From assembly GCA_014193115.1 (NCBI GenBank), contig BJHQ01000011.1, positions 89,398-153,397 on the forward strand: a stretch of DNA of 64,000 nt, in the 5' to 3' direction. The notes below the pieces were generated by a model. It worked only from the letters and a program-made list of their open reading frames with translations. It had not been told where the DNA came from and did not search any database. Source of the stretch: Planctomycetota bacterium. GTDB lineage: Bacteria; Planctomycetota; UBA11346. This document shows, in pieces, positions 24,953 through 34,781 of the stretch. A program made the position numbers and the translations under genes. The number at the start of each line of letters is the position of its first letter. The first letter of the stretch is position 1.

Positions 24953-25575
24953 GGAGCGGCGATGCGCTCATCGCCGGCGCGACACTGGTTCCGTTGGCAA
25001 CCCAGTCAGACCGTGGCCGCTTTTTAGAACCTTCGCCCAGCCCCCCTGGGAGCGCCGAGCGCCAGCTCGGCTGGGTTTTGCTTGGAGCTGCCGCGCAGTC
25101 GCGAAGTGCGCACACCAACAACAAGGCGCGCACTTCGGAGCGGCGATGCGCTCATCGCCGGCGCGACACTGGTTCCGTTGGCAACCCAGTCAGACCGTGG
25201 CCGCTTTTTAGAACCTTCGCCCGGCCCCCCTGGGAGCGCCGAGCGCCAGCTCGGCTGGGTTTTGCTTGGAGCTGCCGCGCAGTCGCGAAGTGCGCACACC
25301 AACAACAAGGCGCGCACTTCGGAGCGGCGATGCCCTCATCGCCGGCGCGACACTGGTTCCGTTGGCAACCCAGTCAGACCGTGGCCGCTTTTTAGAACCT
25401 TCGCCCAGCCCCCCTGGGAGCGCCGAGCGCCAGCTCGGCTGGGTTTTGCTTGGAGCTGCCGCGCAGTCGCGAAATGCGCACACCAACAACAAGGCGCGCA
25501 CTTCGGAGCGGCGATGCCCCCATCGCCGGCGCGACGCTGGTTCCGTTGGCAGCCCAGTCTAACCGTGGCCGCTGG
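24953..25575. repeat. 184-bp tandem repeats, three units plus a partial
   Basis: Units begin at GGAGCGGCGATG at 24953, 25137, 25321 and 25505, an exact 184-bp period. The first three are complete and nearly identical; the fourth breaks off near 25575. Each full unit holds three hairpins: GGCGATG / CATCGCC, GCCGAGC / GCTCGGC (the type B repeat), and AAGTGC / GCACTT around a short spacer. Because 184 is not a multiple of three, reading frames change from unit to unit, so these are not protein repeats. Confidence 0.92.
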
Positions 25576-25658
25576 TTTGAATTGGCCGATGATTTCGCGA
25601 CTCCGGGCGATTCCTGCTATAGGGCGCAAGCATACGTTGCGCGCTTCATCGCTTTTGA

Positions 25659-25925
25659 GCGTCCCGTAGGGACGCTGCGATACCAGCCCGGGGCTTCAGC
25701 CCCGGGTAGGCAGGGTTCACCGGACTGGGGAGTCCCGTAGGGACGGCTGAATTTCCTGCTGGCTTCAGCCAGCAGGTACCGTGTCGAGCGAATGTTTAGG
25801 ATAGGACTCATCCGTCCCTACGGGACTGCCATCACGTGCCACCAGCCCGGGGTTGAAACCCCGGGCTCATCTAGCGGCGTCCCGACGGGCTCATCTCGCG
25901 GCGTCCCTACGGGACGGCTTGCTGC
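25659..25925. repeat. Cluster of short palindromes
   Basis: At least seven palindromes occur here. GTCCC gta GGGAC-type hairpins lie at 25659-25675, 25731-25746, 25812-25826 and near 25902-25917. Longer ones are AGCCCGGGGCT tc AGCCCCGGGT (25684-25708), CCTGCTGGCT tc AGCCAGCAGG (25755-25776) and CAGCCCGGGGTT ga AACCCCGGGCT (25843-25867). All resemble extragenic palindromic elements. There is no believable gene before the protease start at 26085. Confidence 0.8.
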
Positions 25926-26084
25926 CAAGCGCCTCCACAGGTGGAAATGCTCACGTTCATTTTTCCTGAGGACCGAGGCGCAACGGCGCTCAGCAGGATC
26001 TGCCTCAAGGCAGGCCCTTATGCCTGGCTCAACCCAACTCGCCTGAGGGCTCGCCAGCCCAAGCCTGACGCAGAGGGTGGTTCC

Positions 26085-29057
26085 ATGCCCATGATCCGCT
26101 CTCTCGCCTGCGTCCTGCTCATCGTCCTGGTCGCCTGCGCGCCAGGGCCGGATCGGCCAGCGGGTCAGCCTGCATCATCCCAGGCGAAGTCGCCTGCTGC
26201 ATCGACGCCTTCCGACGCTTCGCAACCAGCCGCTCCGGCCGCCAAGCAGTCGCAGACGGCCACGCCTTCTGCGGTGATTGGACGCAAGAGCGATACGCCG
26301 AAGACCGGACCGGTCGGCAGCGACCTCACGCCCGATCCCGCGTTGCACCTGGGGCAACTTCCCAACGGATTACGCTACGGCTTGCTCCACCATGCCCAGC
26401 CAGCCGGCAAGGTCTGCTTCCGGCTGCGCATCGCCACCGGCAGCATGAACGAGTCCGATCCGCAGCAGGGCCTGGCGCACTACCTGGAGCACATGGCGTT
26501 CAATGGCACCAAGAATTTCCCTGGTGGAACGCTGGTCGAACGGCTGCAGGCCGCTGGCCTGGCCTTTGGCGCCCACACCAACGCCCACACCAGTTTTGAT
26601 GAAACGGTCTACAAGCTCGACCTGCCTGACACCAAGCCTGAGACCATCGACCTCGCCCTCACCGTGCTCGCCGATCAGGCCGGCGGCATGCTGCTGCTTC
26701 CCGATGAAGTGGAAAAAGAGCGCGGCGTGATCTTGTCGGAGATGCGCGATCGCGACGGCCCAGGGCGGCGCATCCAGACCGCACAGAACGCAGCCATTTA
26801 TGCCGGAACGAACATCCCCAGGCGCGAGCCGATCGGGCTCGAAACGACCGTGCGCGGGGCGACGGCTGAGCTGCTCCGCGACTATTATCAGCGCTGGTAT
26901 GTTGCCGAGCGGATGGTGTTCAGCGCTGTGGGCGATATCGAACCGTCCGTTTTGGAGCAGGCCGTGCGCGCCAAGCTGGGCGGCTTGGCCAAAGGCAGCG
27001 GAACGGCGGATCTCCCGGTCGGTGCGCTGATCCCGGATTCCGGCGCAGAGCTGCGCTTGGCCGATCCCGAGGCGAAGGCCACGGAGGTCAGCCTGATCCG
27101 GGTGCGGGAACGCCAGCGACCAGCGGATACGGTCGAATCCAGGCGAGCGCAGTTCCTTGCCGACCTGGGCGAAGGGGTGATCCGCCGCCGGTTGGCCAAG
27201 GTGGTCGAATCCCGCGGTGATGGCGCTTTGCTGTCCGGCATGCCGTTCAGCTACCAGTGGATGTTCTGCTACCACACGGGCGTCGAAGGCCAGGCCCGTC
27301 CTGGTCAGGGTCAGGCGGCCCTGGCGGTCCTGATCGAGGAATACCGCCGGATGCTGGACCACGGTCCGACTCCCGGCGAACTGGCGATCGAAGCCGCGGG
27401 CGTGGCCAGCGATCTCGATCAGGCGGTGGAGTCCGCCGCCAGCCGCACCAATCGCGATCTGTCGAATGTGCTGGTGGATAAGCTTGGTGAAGAGCAGGTC
27501 CTCCTATCACCGGAACAGAATCGCGCCTTGTACAAGCGATTCCTGGTGGAGGCGACCCCCGCATCCGTGCAGAACGCATTGCGCGAGGCGTGGGGCCAGG
27601 GCGGACGCCTGGCGGTGCTGGCCACCGGGCGCGATCCCGGGCTGATCGACCGGGCGGCGCTGCTCGATTGGTCGAAACCGACCACGCCGCCAGCGGCCAC
27701 GGCCAAGCTGGCCTGGGGTTATCCGGTGCCGCCTGCGGCGATCACGCCAGCCACCGCCGCCCGGTTCGGCAAGGTCGGCGACGACGGCCTAGCCAGGGCA
27801 ACCTTCGATACCTTGCCGGTGATCGTCAGACCCAGCTCGGAGCAGCCGGGCAGCGTCGGTTTGCGCCTGGTTTTCCAGGTCCGGACCCACCCGAGTCCGG
27901 CAGCGGTGCCGCAGCTCGCCGCCGGAACCTTCTTCGCTGGCGGCCTTGGCAAGCACACCGTGGCGGAAATCAGGGAGATCTTCGCCGACAGTTCGGTGTC
28001 GCTGAGCGGGCCGGGCAGCTCGGGTGATCAGATCATCCTGGGATTCTCCTGCCGGCCGGCGGATTTCGCCCAAGGCTGCCAGCGGCTCGCCGCGGCCCTG
28101 GCCGATCCCGGCTGGCGCCCGGAAGCGGCGCAGCGGGTGATCGCCTCCTGGCGCGAATCCCTCGCAGCGAAGGAGACCGACCTCGACCAGCGGGTGCAGG
28201 ATGCCGCCCTGGCCGCAGCCACTGGCGACCGCCCATGGCGCCGACCTGCGACCTTGGCCGAAGTCGACGCCTTGAACCCGGCTGATGCAAAAAGCTGGCT
28301 GATGCCGTTGCTGGCCAAGGCTCCGCGCGCCATCGTGGTCGCCGGAGATATCGATCCGGTCGTGGCCATGACCGAGATCGCCACTCATCTCGCCAACCGG
28401 CCCGAGGTGGCTGCGCCGGCCGTTTTCGCCACCCCGACCGAGGCCAAGGCCGCCCTGGCCCCGGCAGATCCCTGGACTCCGGGCAAGATCGAGCTGGAAG
28501 TACCCGGCAAGGTCGCTCGCGATGCGGTGCTGATTCTGTGGCCGACCGACGACATCTATGACATCGGCCAGGCCCGCCGGTTGAATCTTCTGAGCGATGC
28601 GCTGGAGGAGAAAATCCGCGTCCGCCTGCGCGAGGAGCTTGGCCAGGCATACAGCCCGTCGGCGAATCACAATCCGGGCGATGGATGGATCGGCTGGGGC
28701 CAAATGGTGGTGTCAGCAAGCGTGGCCCACGGCGCCGCCGATGGCGCCTTGAAAGCGATCGATGCGGTGGTGGCGGACCTCCGCGATCGTCTGGTCGACG
28801 CCGACACGTTCACCCGCATCCGGACCCCGCTGCTTGCCCAGCTGCCCGCCTTGCGCAAGCGCAACGACTGGTGGTTGGGCACCGTCCTGACCAATGCTCC
28901 GATCCAGCCGTTCCGCCTCGACTGGTCGAAAACCCTGGAAACCGACTATGCCGCGATCACTGCGGAGGAGCTGCGCACTCTGGCCCAGAAATTCCTGGTC
29001 GATGGGCGCCGGATCGTCGTGATCGGCCGTTGTGCCGGAGCGCCCGAGGCGAAGTGA
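26085..29057 (+). CDS. M16-family zinc metalloprotease, lipoprotein
   Basis: A 990-residue protein with a lipoprotein signal (LIVLVAC) and a Ser/Ala/Pro-rich linker to about residue 85. The inverted zinc motif HYLEH (132-136) and a downstream acidic ligand region (EKERGVILSEMRDRD) mark an active first M16 half. The C-terminal half is a non-catalytic M16 domain, as in PqqL-like peptidases. It probably degrades peptides outside the cytoplasmic membrane. The ATG at 26085 follows AGAGGG; the frame upstream runs through the repeat island. It stands alone. Confidence 0.9.
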   Translation: MPMIRSLACVLLIVLVACAPGPDRPAGQPASSQAKSPAASTPSDASQPAAPAAKQSQTATPSAVIGRKSDTPKTGPVGSDLTPDPALHLGQLPNGLRYGLLHHAQPAGKVCFRLRIATGSMNESDPQQGLAHYLEHMAFNGTKNFPGGTLVERLQAAGLAFGAHTNAHTSFDETVYKLDLPDTKPETIDLALTVLADQAGGMLLLPDEVEKERGVILSEMRDRDGPGRRIQTAQNAAIYAGTNIPRREPIGLETTVRGATAELLRDYYQRWYVAERMVFSAVGDIEPSVLEQAVRAKLGGLAKGSGTADLPVGALIPDSGAELRLADPEAKATEVSLIRVRERQRPADTVESRRAQFLADLGEGVIRRRLAKVVESRGDGALLSGMPFSYQWMFCYHTGVEGQARPGQGQAALAVLIEEYRRMLDHGPTPGELAIEAAGVASDLDQAVESAASRTNRDLSNVLVDKLGEEQVLLSPEQNRALYKRFLVEATPASVQNALREAWGQGGRLAVLATGRDPGLIDRAALLDWSKPTTPPAATAKLAWGYPVPPAAITPATAARFGKVGDDGLARATFDTLPVIVRPSSEQPGSVGLRLVFQVRTHPSPAAVPQLAAGTFFAGGLGKHTVAEIREIFADSSVSLSGPGSSGDQIILGFSCRPADFAQGCQRLAAALADPGWRPEAAQRVIASWRESLAAKETDLDQRVQDAALAAATGDRPWRRPATLAEVDALNPADAKSWLMPLLAKAPRAIVVAGDIDPVVAMTEIATHLANRPEVAAPAVFATPTEAKAALAPADPWTPGKIELEVPGKVARDAVLILWPTDDIYDIGQARRLNLLSDALEEKIRVRLREELGQAYSPSANHNPGDGWIGWGQMVVSASVAHGAADGALKAIDAVVADLRDRLVDADTFTRIRTPLLAQLPALRKRNDWWLGTVLTNAPIQPFRLDWSKTLETDYAAITAEELRTLAQKFLVDGRRIVVIGRCAGAPEAK

Positions 29058-29087
29058 CGGCCTAGGGCTCGATAAGCGAAGGTGTGG

Positions 29088-29193
29088 AACCGCCAAGACG
29101 CCCAAGCGCTACGGCTTGTAGGAACATCCTTCCGCACCCAGGTGGCCTTCCAGCCAGCGTAAAGATCTCCTCATTTTCCTTGGCGTCTTGGCC
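29088..29193. repeat. Inverted pair of CCAAGACGCC elements
   Basis: GGAACCGCCAAGACGCCCAAG (29088-29108) faces an inverted relative, TTCCTTGGCGTCTTGG (near 29173-29188), across about 65 bp. They lie in the convergent gap between the protease and the NmrA-like gene. The same element occurs at 20.4 kb. Confidence 0.6.
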
Positions 29194-29214
29194 GCTCGTC
29201 TGCTTGTGCGAGAT

Positions 29215-30078
29215 TCAGCGGAACGCCGCCAGGTGGTCGCGGACGAAATCGGCGAAGCTGCGCGGCGGACGGCCGAGGATCTCCTCGACGGTTGGCGAGA
29301 CCTTGGCAGCCCAGCCTTTGCGCCAGATGTCCATCAGTTCGCTGACTCCGGTGGCCTGATACGGTTCCATGCCCCATTGGCTGAGCATGCCGGCGAACCT
29401 TTCCGGACTGAGCGGTACGTAGGTGATGGTTTTGCCCAGGGCGGCGCTGAGCGCTGCGGTGTGGCCATTGCCGGTCACGGCCTCGGGGCCGGTGAGGACC
29501 AGGGTGCGGCCGATCAGATCGTCGCGGACCAGCGCCGCGGCGGCGACCGCGCCGATGTCCACCGCATCGATCACCGAGGCTCCGGCATCGGCCCACGGCT
29601 GATGGAAGGTTCCGACCTTGATGTCGCCGGCGCTGCCCAGGCAGTTCTGCATGAAGAAATTAGGCTGGAGCACGGTCCATTCCAGATTCGCAGCCTTGGT
29701 GATGCCTTCAGCAGCGTAATGGATGCGGCCATAGGTGATCGACTGCGGCCCGGCGCCGAATGCCGACAGCTTGACCAGCCGGCGGACGCCGGCCTCGCGT
29801 GCCGCTTGCACCAGGGTCGCCTCGAAGCGCAGGATGTCCCCCGGCTTGGGCGGAGCGACGACGAACAGCCGATCGACCCCGGCCAGGGCACTGCGCACGC
29901 TGGCCAGATCGCCCGATTCAGCGGCGACGCAGTCGGCAGCCCCGGCGAAGGCAGCCTCGGCCTTTGCCGGATCGCGCACCAGCAGTCGCGGGCGGTAACC
30001 CTGGGCGATGAGGGCTCGGGCGGTGGCGCCGCCGGTGGTGCCAGTGGCGCCGGTGACGGCGATGACGGGATGGGCCAT
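29215..30078 (-). CDS. NmrA-like NAD(P)-binding reductase (atypical SDR)
   Basis: A 287-residue atypical short-chain dehydrogenase of the NmrA/azoreductase-like group. The Rossmann loop VTGATGTTGGATARAL lies at the N-terminus, and PNFFMQN marks the family's central region. Members are NAD(P)H-dependent quinone or azo reductases, or redox sensors without activity. The start at 30078 has AAGGAG six bases upstream. It is divergent from the small gene at 30259. Confidence 0.87.
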   Translation of the reverse strand: MAHPVIAVTGATGTTGGATARALIAQGYRPRLLVRDPAKAEAAFAGAADCVAAESGDLASVRSALAGVDRLFVVAPPKPGDILRFEATLVQAAREAGVRRLVKLSAFGAGPQSITYGRIHYAAEGITKAANLEWTVLQPNFFMQNCLGSAGDIKVGTFHQPWADAGASVIDAVDIGAVAAAALVRDDLIGRTLVLTGPEAVTGNGHTAALSAALGKTITYVPLSPERFAGMLSQWGMEPYQATGVSELMDIWRKGWAAKVSPTVEEILGRPPRSFADFVRDHLAAFR

Positions 30079-30258
30079 GGGTGGCTCCTTTGCGCCCAGG
30101 GTCTGCGCGGCGATGCGTAGCGGACAAGCTGCGGCGAGGTGAGCCTTGCACACCAGAGGCTACGCGGCGGCTGTGGAACCGGGACCGGCTGGCTCTTGGG
30201 CTGGCTGGCCCTTGGCAACGCGCCTCGCCATCAACCATCCCGCACCAGGAAACCAACC

Positions 30259-30663
30259 ATGGCCACCCACGCCGACGCCGACCTCATCCTGCGCCTGTAC
30301 GACCTGCGCCGCGAGGCCGAGATGCGCCGCGCCCGTTCATTCCTCGCCCAGTTCCAGCCGGCCTCGGCAGCCGAGGCCCAGGCCGCCCATTCCGGCATCG
30401 GCCGCCAGGACAATGCCTGGGTTCGTCAGGCGACGAGCTATTGGGAGATGGCTTTCAGCATCGCCAACACCGGTGCCATCGATGAAACGTTGTTCGCCAA
30501 AAATTGCGGCGAAGGCATCCTGTTCGCGGTGAAATGCCAGATCCTGAAAGCCAAATTCCCCGAGGCGTGGAACCGCACCATGCCCGAGGCCGAGGCTTTC
30601 ATCGCGCGCAACGCCACCGCCCAGCAGAAGGCCGAACAGATGCGCAAGCGCCTGGGTGGCTGA
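30259..30663 (+). CDS. Small soluble protein of unknown function
   Basis: A 134-residue helical protein starting with ATHADADLILRLYDLRREA. AGGAAA lies nine bases before the ATG. No known domain is recognised. Its stop overlaps the start of the MATE gene by eight bases, so the two are translationally coupled. Confidence 0.75.
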   Translation: MATHADADLILRLYDLRREAEMRRARSFLAQFQPASAAEAQAAHSGIGRQDNAWVRQATSYWEMAFSIANTGAIDETLFAKNCGEGILFAVKCQILKAKFPEAWNRTMPEAEAFIARNATAQQKAEQMRKRLGG

Positions 30664-32077
30664 ACTCCCGTCGCCTGCCGCCGCTCCGCCGCAGGTCGGG
30701 ACCTGGCCGCTGCTGACCCTCGCCTGGCCGCTGATCCTCGGTCAGGCGGCGCATGCATTGATGTTGTTCACCGACCGGATTTTCCTCGGGATGATCTCGC
30801 CCGAGGCCAACGCCTTGGGCATGCCGGCCGGGATCACGGCCTTCGCTCTCGCCTGCTTCTTCACCTTCGCTGGCGGCTATACGGCGGCAGTGGCCTCCCA
30901 GCAGGTCGGCGCCGGATTGCCGGCCAGTGTCGGCCGGGCCTGCTGGCCGGGGCTGTGGATCGCGGTGGTCGGCGGACTTGTGAACCTGGCGCTGATCCCG
31001 TTCCTGCCGTTCATCATGGGCAACATAGCCATCGGCGCTGACCTGCATCGCGACCTGGTCGCGCTGACCGCCTGGTACATGGCGGCGGCTGGGCCGGGAG
31101 CGATCACCGTGGCCGTGTCCGGGATGTTCTCGGGCACCGATCGCACCAGATGGGCCGGCGGTTTGGCCGTTGCTCAACTGGCGCTGAACGCCTTGTTCAA
31201 CTGGATGCTGATCTTCGGTCACCTGGGGGCTCCGGCCCTGGGCGTGATTGGATCGGGCATCGGGACGTTCCTGGCGTCGTCGCTGACCGCCGCGGCCGCT
31301 CTCGCCCTGCTTTGGTCGCCGGTGATGCGCGCCGCCCACGGCACCGCCCGGGATTGGCGACCGGATTGGCAGCGGTTCTGGAATTATCTTTCCGTCGCCG
31401 CGCCCCATGGTGCCCGATTGGCGATCGAGATCGGCATCTGGACCCTGTTCACCCACGCCGTCGGATTGCTCGGTACTCCGGCCCTGGTCGCCAACAACGT
31501 GGTGATCAACTGGAATCTGCTGACCTTCCTGCCGATGGCCGGTCTCGGCCAGGCGATTGCGGTGACGGTGGGCCAGGCGGTGGGTGCCGGCCGCGATGAC
31601 CTGGCCCGGCTGGCCGCCTGGCAGGGCCTGCGCCTGCTGATGATCTATTCTGCGCTGGTCGCGGTGCTGGTGGTGAGCCTGGCCGATCCGCTGATCGACG
31701 TGTTCCTGGCCCAGACTTCGCCGAATGGCGCCATGGATCTCGCGGCGGTGCGCCGCACCTGTCATCACCTGATCTGGGTCGCGGCGCTGTGGGGTTTCGG
31801 CGACGCTCTGAACATGGCGTTCGCCCACGCCTTGGCTGGCGCCGGAGACACTCGCTGGCCGATGTTCGCCGTGCTGTGGTGCGCCGCGTTGTTGCTGCTG
31901 TTGCCCTTGTCCGTCGTGGTCGCCATGCCGGCTCTGGTCGCCAGCAGTGGACTGGAGCCGGTGGTCGCGGCCTGGCTGGTCACGCTGCTCTTTGTCACCG
32001 GCATGGGCCTGGTGCTCGGCTGGCGGTTCCGCTCCGGCCGATGGCGGGGGATGGGCCTGGCCGGGCGGATGGGCTGA
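30656..32077 (+). CDS. MATE-family multidrug/sodium antiporter
   Basis: A 473-residue membrane protein with about 12 membrane segments in two homologous halves, as in MATE exporters (for example LTLAWPLILGQAAHALMLF near the start and GLGQAIAVTVGQAVGAG in the second half). It would expel cationic compounds in exchange for sodium ions or protons. The GTG start overlaps the preceding small gene. The substrate is not predictable. Confidence 0.9.
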   Translation: MAELPSPAAAPPQVGTWPLLTLAWPLILGQAAHALMLFTDRIFLGMISPEANALGMPAGITAFALACFFTFAGGYTAAVASQQVGAGLPASVGRACWPGLWIAVVGGLVNLALIPFLPFIMGNIAIGADLHRDLVALTAWYMAAAGPGAITVAVSGMFSGTDRTRWAGGLAVAQLALNALFNWMLIFGHLGAPALGVIGSGIGTFLASSLTAAAALALLWSPVMRAAHGTARDWRPDWQRFWNYLSVAAPHGARLAIEIGIWTLFTHAVGLLGTPALVANNVVINWNLLTFLPMAGLGQAIAVTVGQAVGAGRDDLARLAAWQGLRLLMIYSALVAVLVVSLADPLIDVFLAQTSPNGAMDLAAVRRTCHHLIWVAALWGFGDALNMAFAHALAGAGDTRWPMFAVLWCAALLLLLPLSVVVAMPALVASSGLEPVVAAWLVTLLFVTGMGLVLGWRFRSGRWRGMGLAGRMG

Positions 32078-32154
32078 CGCCAGGGCGAGTCTGCTGGAGA
32101 TGCGCTGAGTGGAGCCGCGCTGAGCTGAGTCGCGCGATCCGTTGAGGATTCGGA

Positions 32155-33816
32155 TCAGCGGATCAGGCCGTTGGCTTCTTCGTGCATGCTGTCGGCCGCC
32201 TGGAAGGCCCTGGCATTGGTCTGGAATCCGCGCTGGGCAGTGATCAAGCGCGAGAATTCTTCGGCGATGTTGACGTTGCTGGATTCGATCGCGCCGGCGG
32301 CGATCCGCGAGGCGCTGCCGTCCTGGGCGATCCCGCTGTTGGCGGAAACCGACCACAGGTTGTCGCCGAGGTCGGTCAGGCCGGCCGGATTGATGAACCT
32401 GGCCAACCCCAGTCGCGACGTCGTCGACATCGGCTGGACCACCCCGTTGGTATAGGTAGCGAACAGCTGGCCATCGGGACCGACCGTGGTGGCGGTCAGC
32501 GTGCCAGCGGCGGTGCCATCGGTGGTCCCATTCAGGTTCGATCCCGCCTGGAAACCGGTCAGCGTGGAGGCATCCACGGTCACCGTGGTGGTTCCGCCGG
32601 TTGCCCAGGCGATGGCCAACGATCCGGTCGGCGGCGCCGTCAGCTGGCCGGTCGCGTCGAAACGCAGCCCGCGCAGGACATCACTCCCCGCCACCAGGCT
32701 GCCTTCGGCCACTGGCGGCCGATTGAGGATCAGGTCCCAGGTGGTGCTGCCGTCGGCCGCCGTATCGGTGGCGATGGCTTTGCCGTCAATGACGTGCCGG
32801 GTGCCATCCGCAGTAAAGACTTGGAAGCTTGCCGGGACTGCGGTTTGCGGCGACAGTCGCAAGCGGTTCCAGTCGAACAGGTCGCTGGCGGCGCCATTCT
32901 GCCAGGCATGCAAGGCAGCGGAGGTCGGCGGAGCCGGAATCGGCTGTTCGCCCAGGAACAGGCTGAGGTGCTTGCCTGGGGTGAGCCCTTCGAGGGCGAC
33001 CCGCCCGGCGTCAAAGGAGGCTCGGGCGACGGGATCCATGGCGTTCCGGTCGAACAAGGCATCGATCTTGGCCACCAGATCGCCGACGGTGTCGGTGGGT
33101 TGCAGGATCAGCGAACTGCTGAACGCCGTGCCATCCGGATAGGTTCCGGCGGCGTTGACGGTCACCGGAGCGGTCGGAGCCCCGGCCTGGAAGATATCGA
33201 GGGCGGACAACAGCGTCCCCTGGCTGACGGTACCGCCGTCCCGGCGCTGCATCGGGAACAGCGTCGTCAGCACGGAATCCTGCCCGGCCGGACCGGTTGG
33301 CCGGGCCAGATTTCCGCTCAGCGTCAAAGCGGTGCTGGCGGTCGGAGGGATGCTGTCGACCAGGTCGATAGCGGTGCCTTGATCATTCAGCACGAGCCGG
33401 CCGGTCGACAGCTCGACCAGACGCGGAGGGTCGGTGGCGGTTCCGCCATCGAAGCCGAAATCGCCCACCCGGGTGTAGACCTCGCCCAGGTTCGTCGGAT
33501 CGTTCAGCCGGAAGAACGCATCACCGGTGATCGCCAAGTCGAGGCTGCGCCCGGTCGCCTGGATTGCCCCTTGGCGCTGGTCGCGATCGATGGTTGCGAC
33601 CCCGACGCCAGAGCCGATCTGGTCGGGGTTCGATCCGCCCACTACGCCGCTCGGCGCCAACGCCGGCTGCCACGCGCGATAGGCGTAATCAGCAAAGCCG
33701 ACCCGTTCTGCCCGGTATCCGGGGGTATTCGCATTGGCGACGTTGTTCGCGGTGGCATCGAGCAGGAGTTGCGACGAGAGCATCCCGGTCAGGCTGGTGG
33801 TCAGGGCGGTGGCCAT
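32155..33816 (-). CDS. flgE: Flagellar hook protein FlgE
   Basis: A 553-residue flagellar hook-type protein. The N-terminal rod motif (LDATANNVANANTPGY) and the C-terminal motif (SSNVNIAEEFSRLITAQRGF) form the coiled core, and a long variable surface region lies between. FlgE builds the flexible hook. Length favours FlgE over the rod proteins FlgF/FlgG. No other flagellar gene is within the window. The ATG at 33816 is preferred over a GTG at 33828. Confidence 0.88.
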   Translation of the reverse strand: MATALTTSLTGMLSSQLLLDATANNVANANTPGYRAERVGFADYAYRAWQPALAPSGVVGGSNPDQIGSGVGVATIDRDQRQGAIQATGRSLDLAITGDAFFRLNDPTNLGEVYTRVGDFGFDGGTATDPPRLVELSTGRLVLNDQGTAIDLVDSIPPTASTALTLSGNLARPTGPAGQDSVLTTLFPMQRRDGGTVSQGTLLSALDIFQAGAPTAPVTVNAAGTYPDGTAFSSSLILQPTDTVGDLVAKIDALFDRNAMDPVARASFDAGRVALEGLTPGKHLSLFLGEQPIPAPPTSAALHAWQNGAASDLFDWNRLRLSPQTAVPASFQVFTADGTRHVIDGKAIATDTAADGSTTWDLILNRPPVAEGSLVAGSDVLRGLRFDATGQLTAPPTGSLAIAWATGGTTTVTVDASTLTGFQAGSNLNGTTDGTAAGTLTATTVGPDGQLFATYTNGVVQPMSTTSRLGLARFINPAGLTDLGDNLWSVSANSGIAQDGSASRIAAGAIESSNVNIAEEFSRLITAQRGFQTNARAFQAADSMHEEANGLIR

Positions 33817-34058
33817 GCCGGTGCTCACGCATCGCCCGTGCCAGACGTGCGCTCGGGTGACGCCCGTTATCCTCCTCGTTCGCCGCGGTCATGGAGCTTC
33901 GCTAGAACATCGGTTTTCTGCAGGAGGATGCGCCGAATGTCGAGATCGGGATGGCGCCACCTTGCGCTTAGCGTCTCCCCAACCCACGGTCGATTTCGCC
34001 GTGCCGGCGTTGCGTTCGCCACGTTCTCAGAGCATCCTGACGACAACCGGGAGCCGAC

Positions 34059-34781
34059 ATGGGCCGCGCCATCTCATCCACCCACGTCGCCACCTTGCCG
34101 CCGAGGGATGGAGATAGTCCGCTGCATTTCGCCGATGGCGTTGCGGCGCGTACCGCCGGCATGGAAAGCCAGCGGGCTGGGCGGCCACAGGCGGCCCAGG
34201 TCCTGTTCGAGCGAGCCGAAGAGCTGTTCAGCAAGGCTGGCGATGCGATCCAGCTGGCCTGGACCTGGCAGAACCAAGGACAGGTGCTGGAGCAACTCGG
34301 TCGGATCGACGACGCTCTAGAAGCCTATGGCAAGGCCGAGGCGGCTTTCGCCCAATTCAAGCAGATCGATGGATCAGACCTGATCTTTCGTCGCCGTGGC
34401 GATCTGCTGCGCAGACTCGGCAAGCACCAGGAGGCGACGGAGCAGTACACCGAGGCCTTGCGCCGCTACGATGCCAGGCGCGATCCCAACGGCTGCATCA
34501 ACACCAGGTCGAGCCTGGCCGCGAACCTGCTCGCGGTCGGCGACCATGCCGGCGCCCTCAACGTCCTCCATACCGCCCTGGCCAACTTGCAAAGCTTCAA
34601 CCGTAAACCTGGCGAGCAGGACTACCTGCTGTTCATCCGGCTGTCGGTGGCCGAGCGGGCGGCAGGTCATGCTGCCGTTGCCGATCAGTATTTCGCCGAA
34701 GCCCAAGCCATCGCCGACAGCGCCCATCTGCGTACCGACCAGACCAACCCGGATGTCATCGCGGCAATCCAGGGAACGTGA
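34059..34781 (+). CDS. TPR-repeat protein
   Basis: A 240-residue soluble protein with three or four tetratricopeptide repeats (about residues 33-190, for example QGQVLEQLGRIDDALEAYGK and RGDLLRRLGKHQEATEQYTE). TPRs bind partner proteins. GGGAG lies five bases before the ATG. It lies upstream of the PqqD-ABC cluster with a 338-bp gap, so membership in that system is possible but not shown. Confidence 0.8.
   Translation: MGRAISSTHVATLPPRDGDSPLHFADGVAARTAGMESQRAGRPQAAQVLFERAEELFSKAGDAIQLAWTWQNQGQVLEQLGRIDDALEAYGKAEAAFAQFKQIDGSDLIFRRRGDLLRRLGKHQEATEQYTEALRRYDARRDPNGCINTRSSLAANLLAVGDHAGALNVLHTALANLQSFNRKPGEQDYLLFIRLSVAERAAGHAAVADQYFAEAQAIADSAHLRTDQTNPDVIAAIQGT

Noticed and set aside
24953..25575. 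CRISPR array
   Set aside because: The 184-bp units are nearly identical throughout and have no variable spacers of constant length; no cas genes.
24609..25669. Series of repeated short proteins in the 184-bp array
   Set aside because: They shift frame each unit and arise from the DNA repeats; no start signals.
30599..32356. 585-codon frame antisense to the MATE gene
   Set aside because: Gln/Arg-rich shadow translation; the plus strand has a clear MATE exporter.
32182..34320. 712-codon plus-strand frame over flgE
   Set aside because: It shadows a recognisable hook protein and has no domain.
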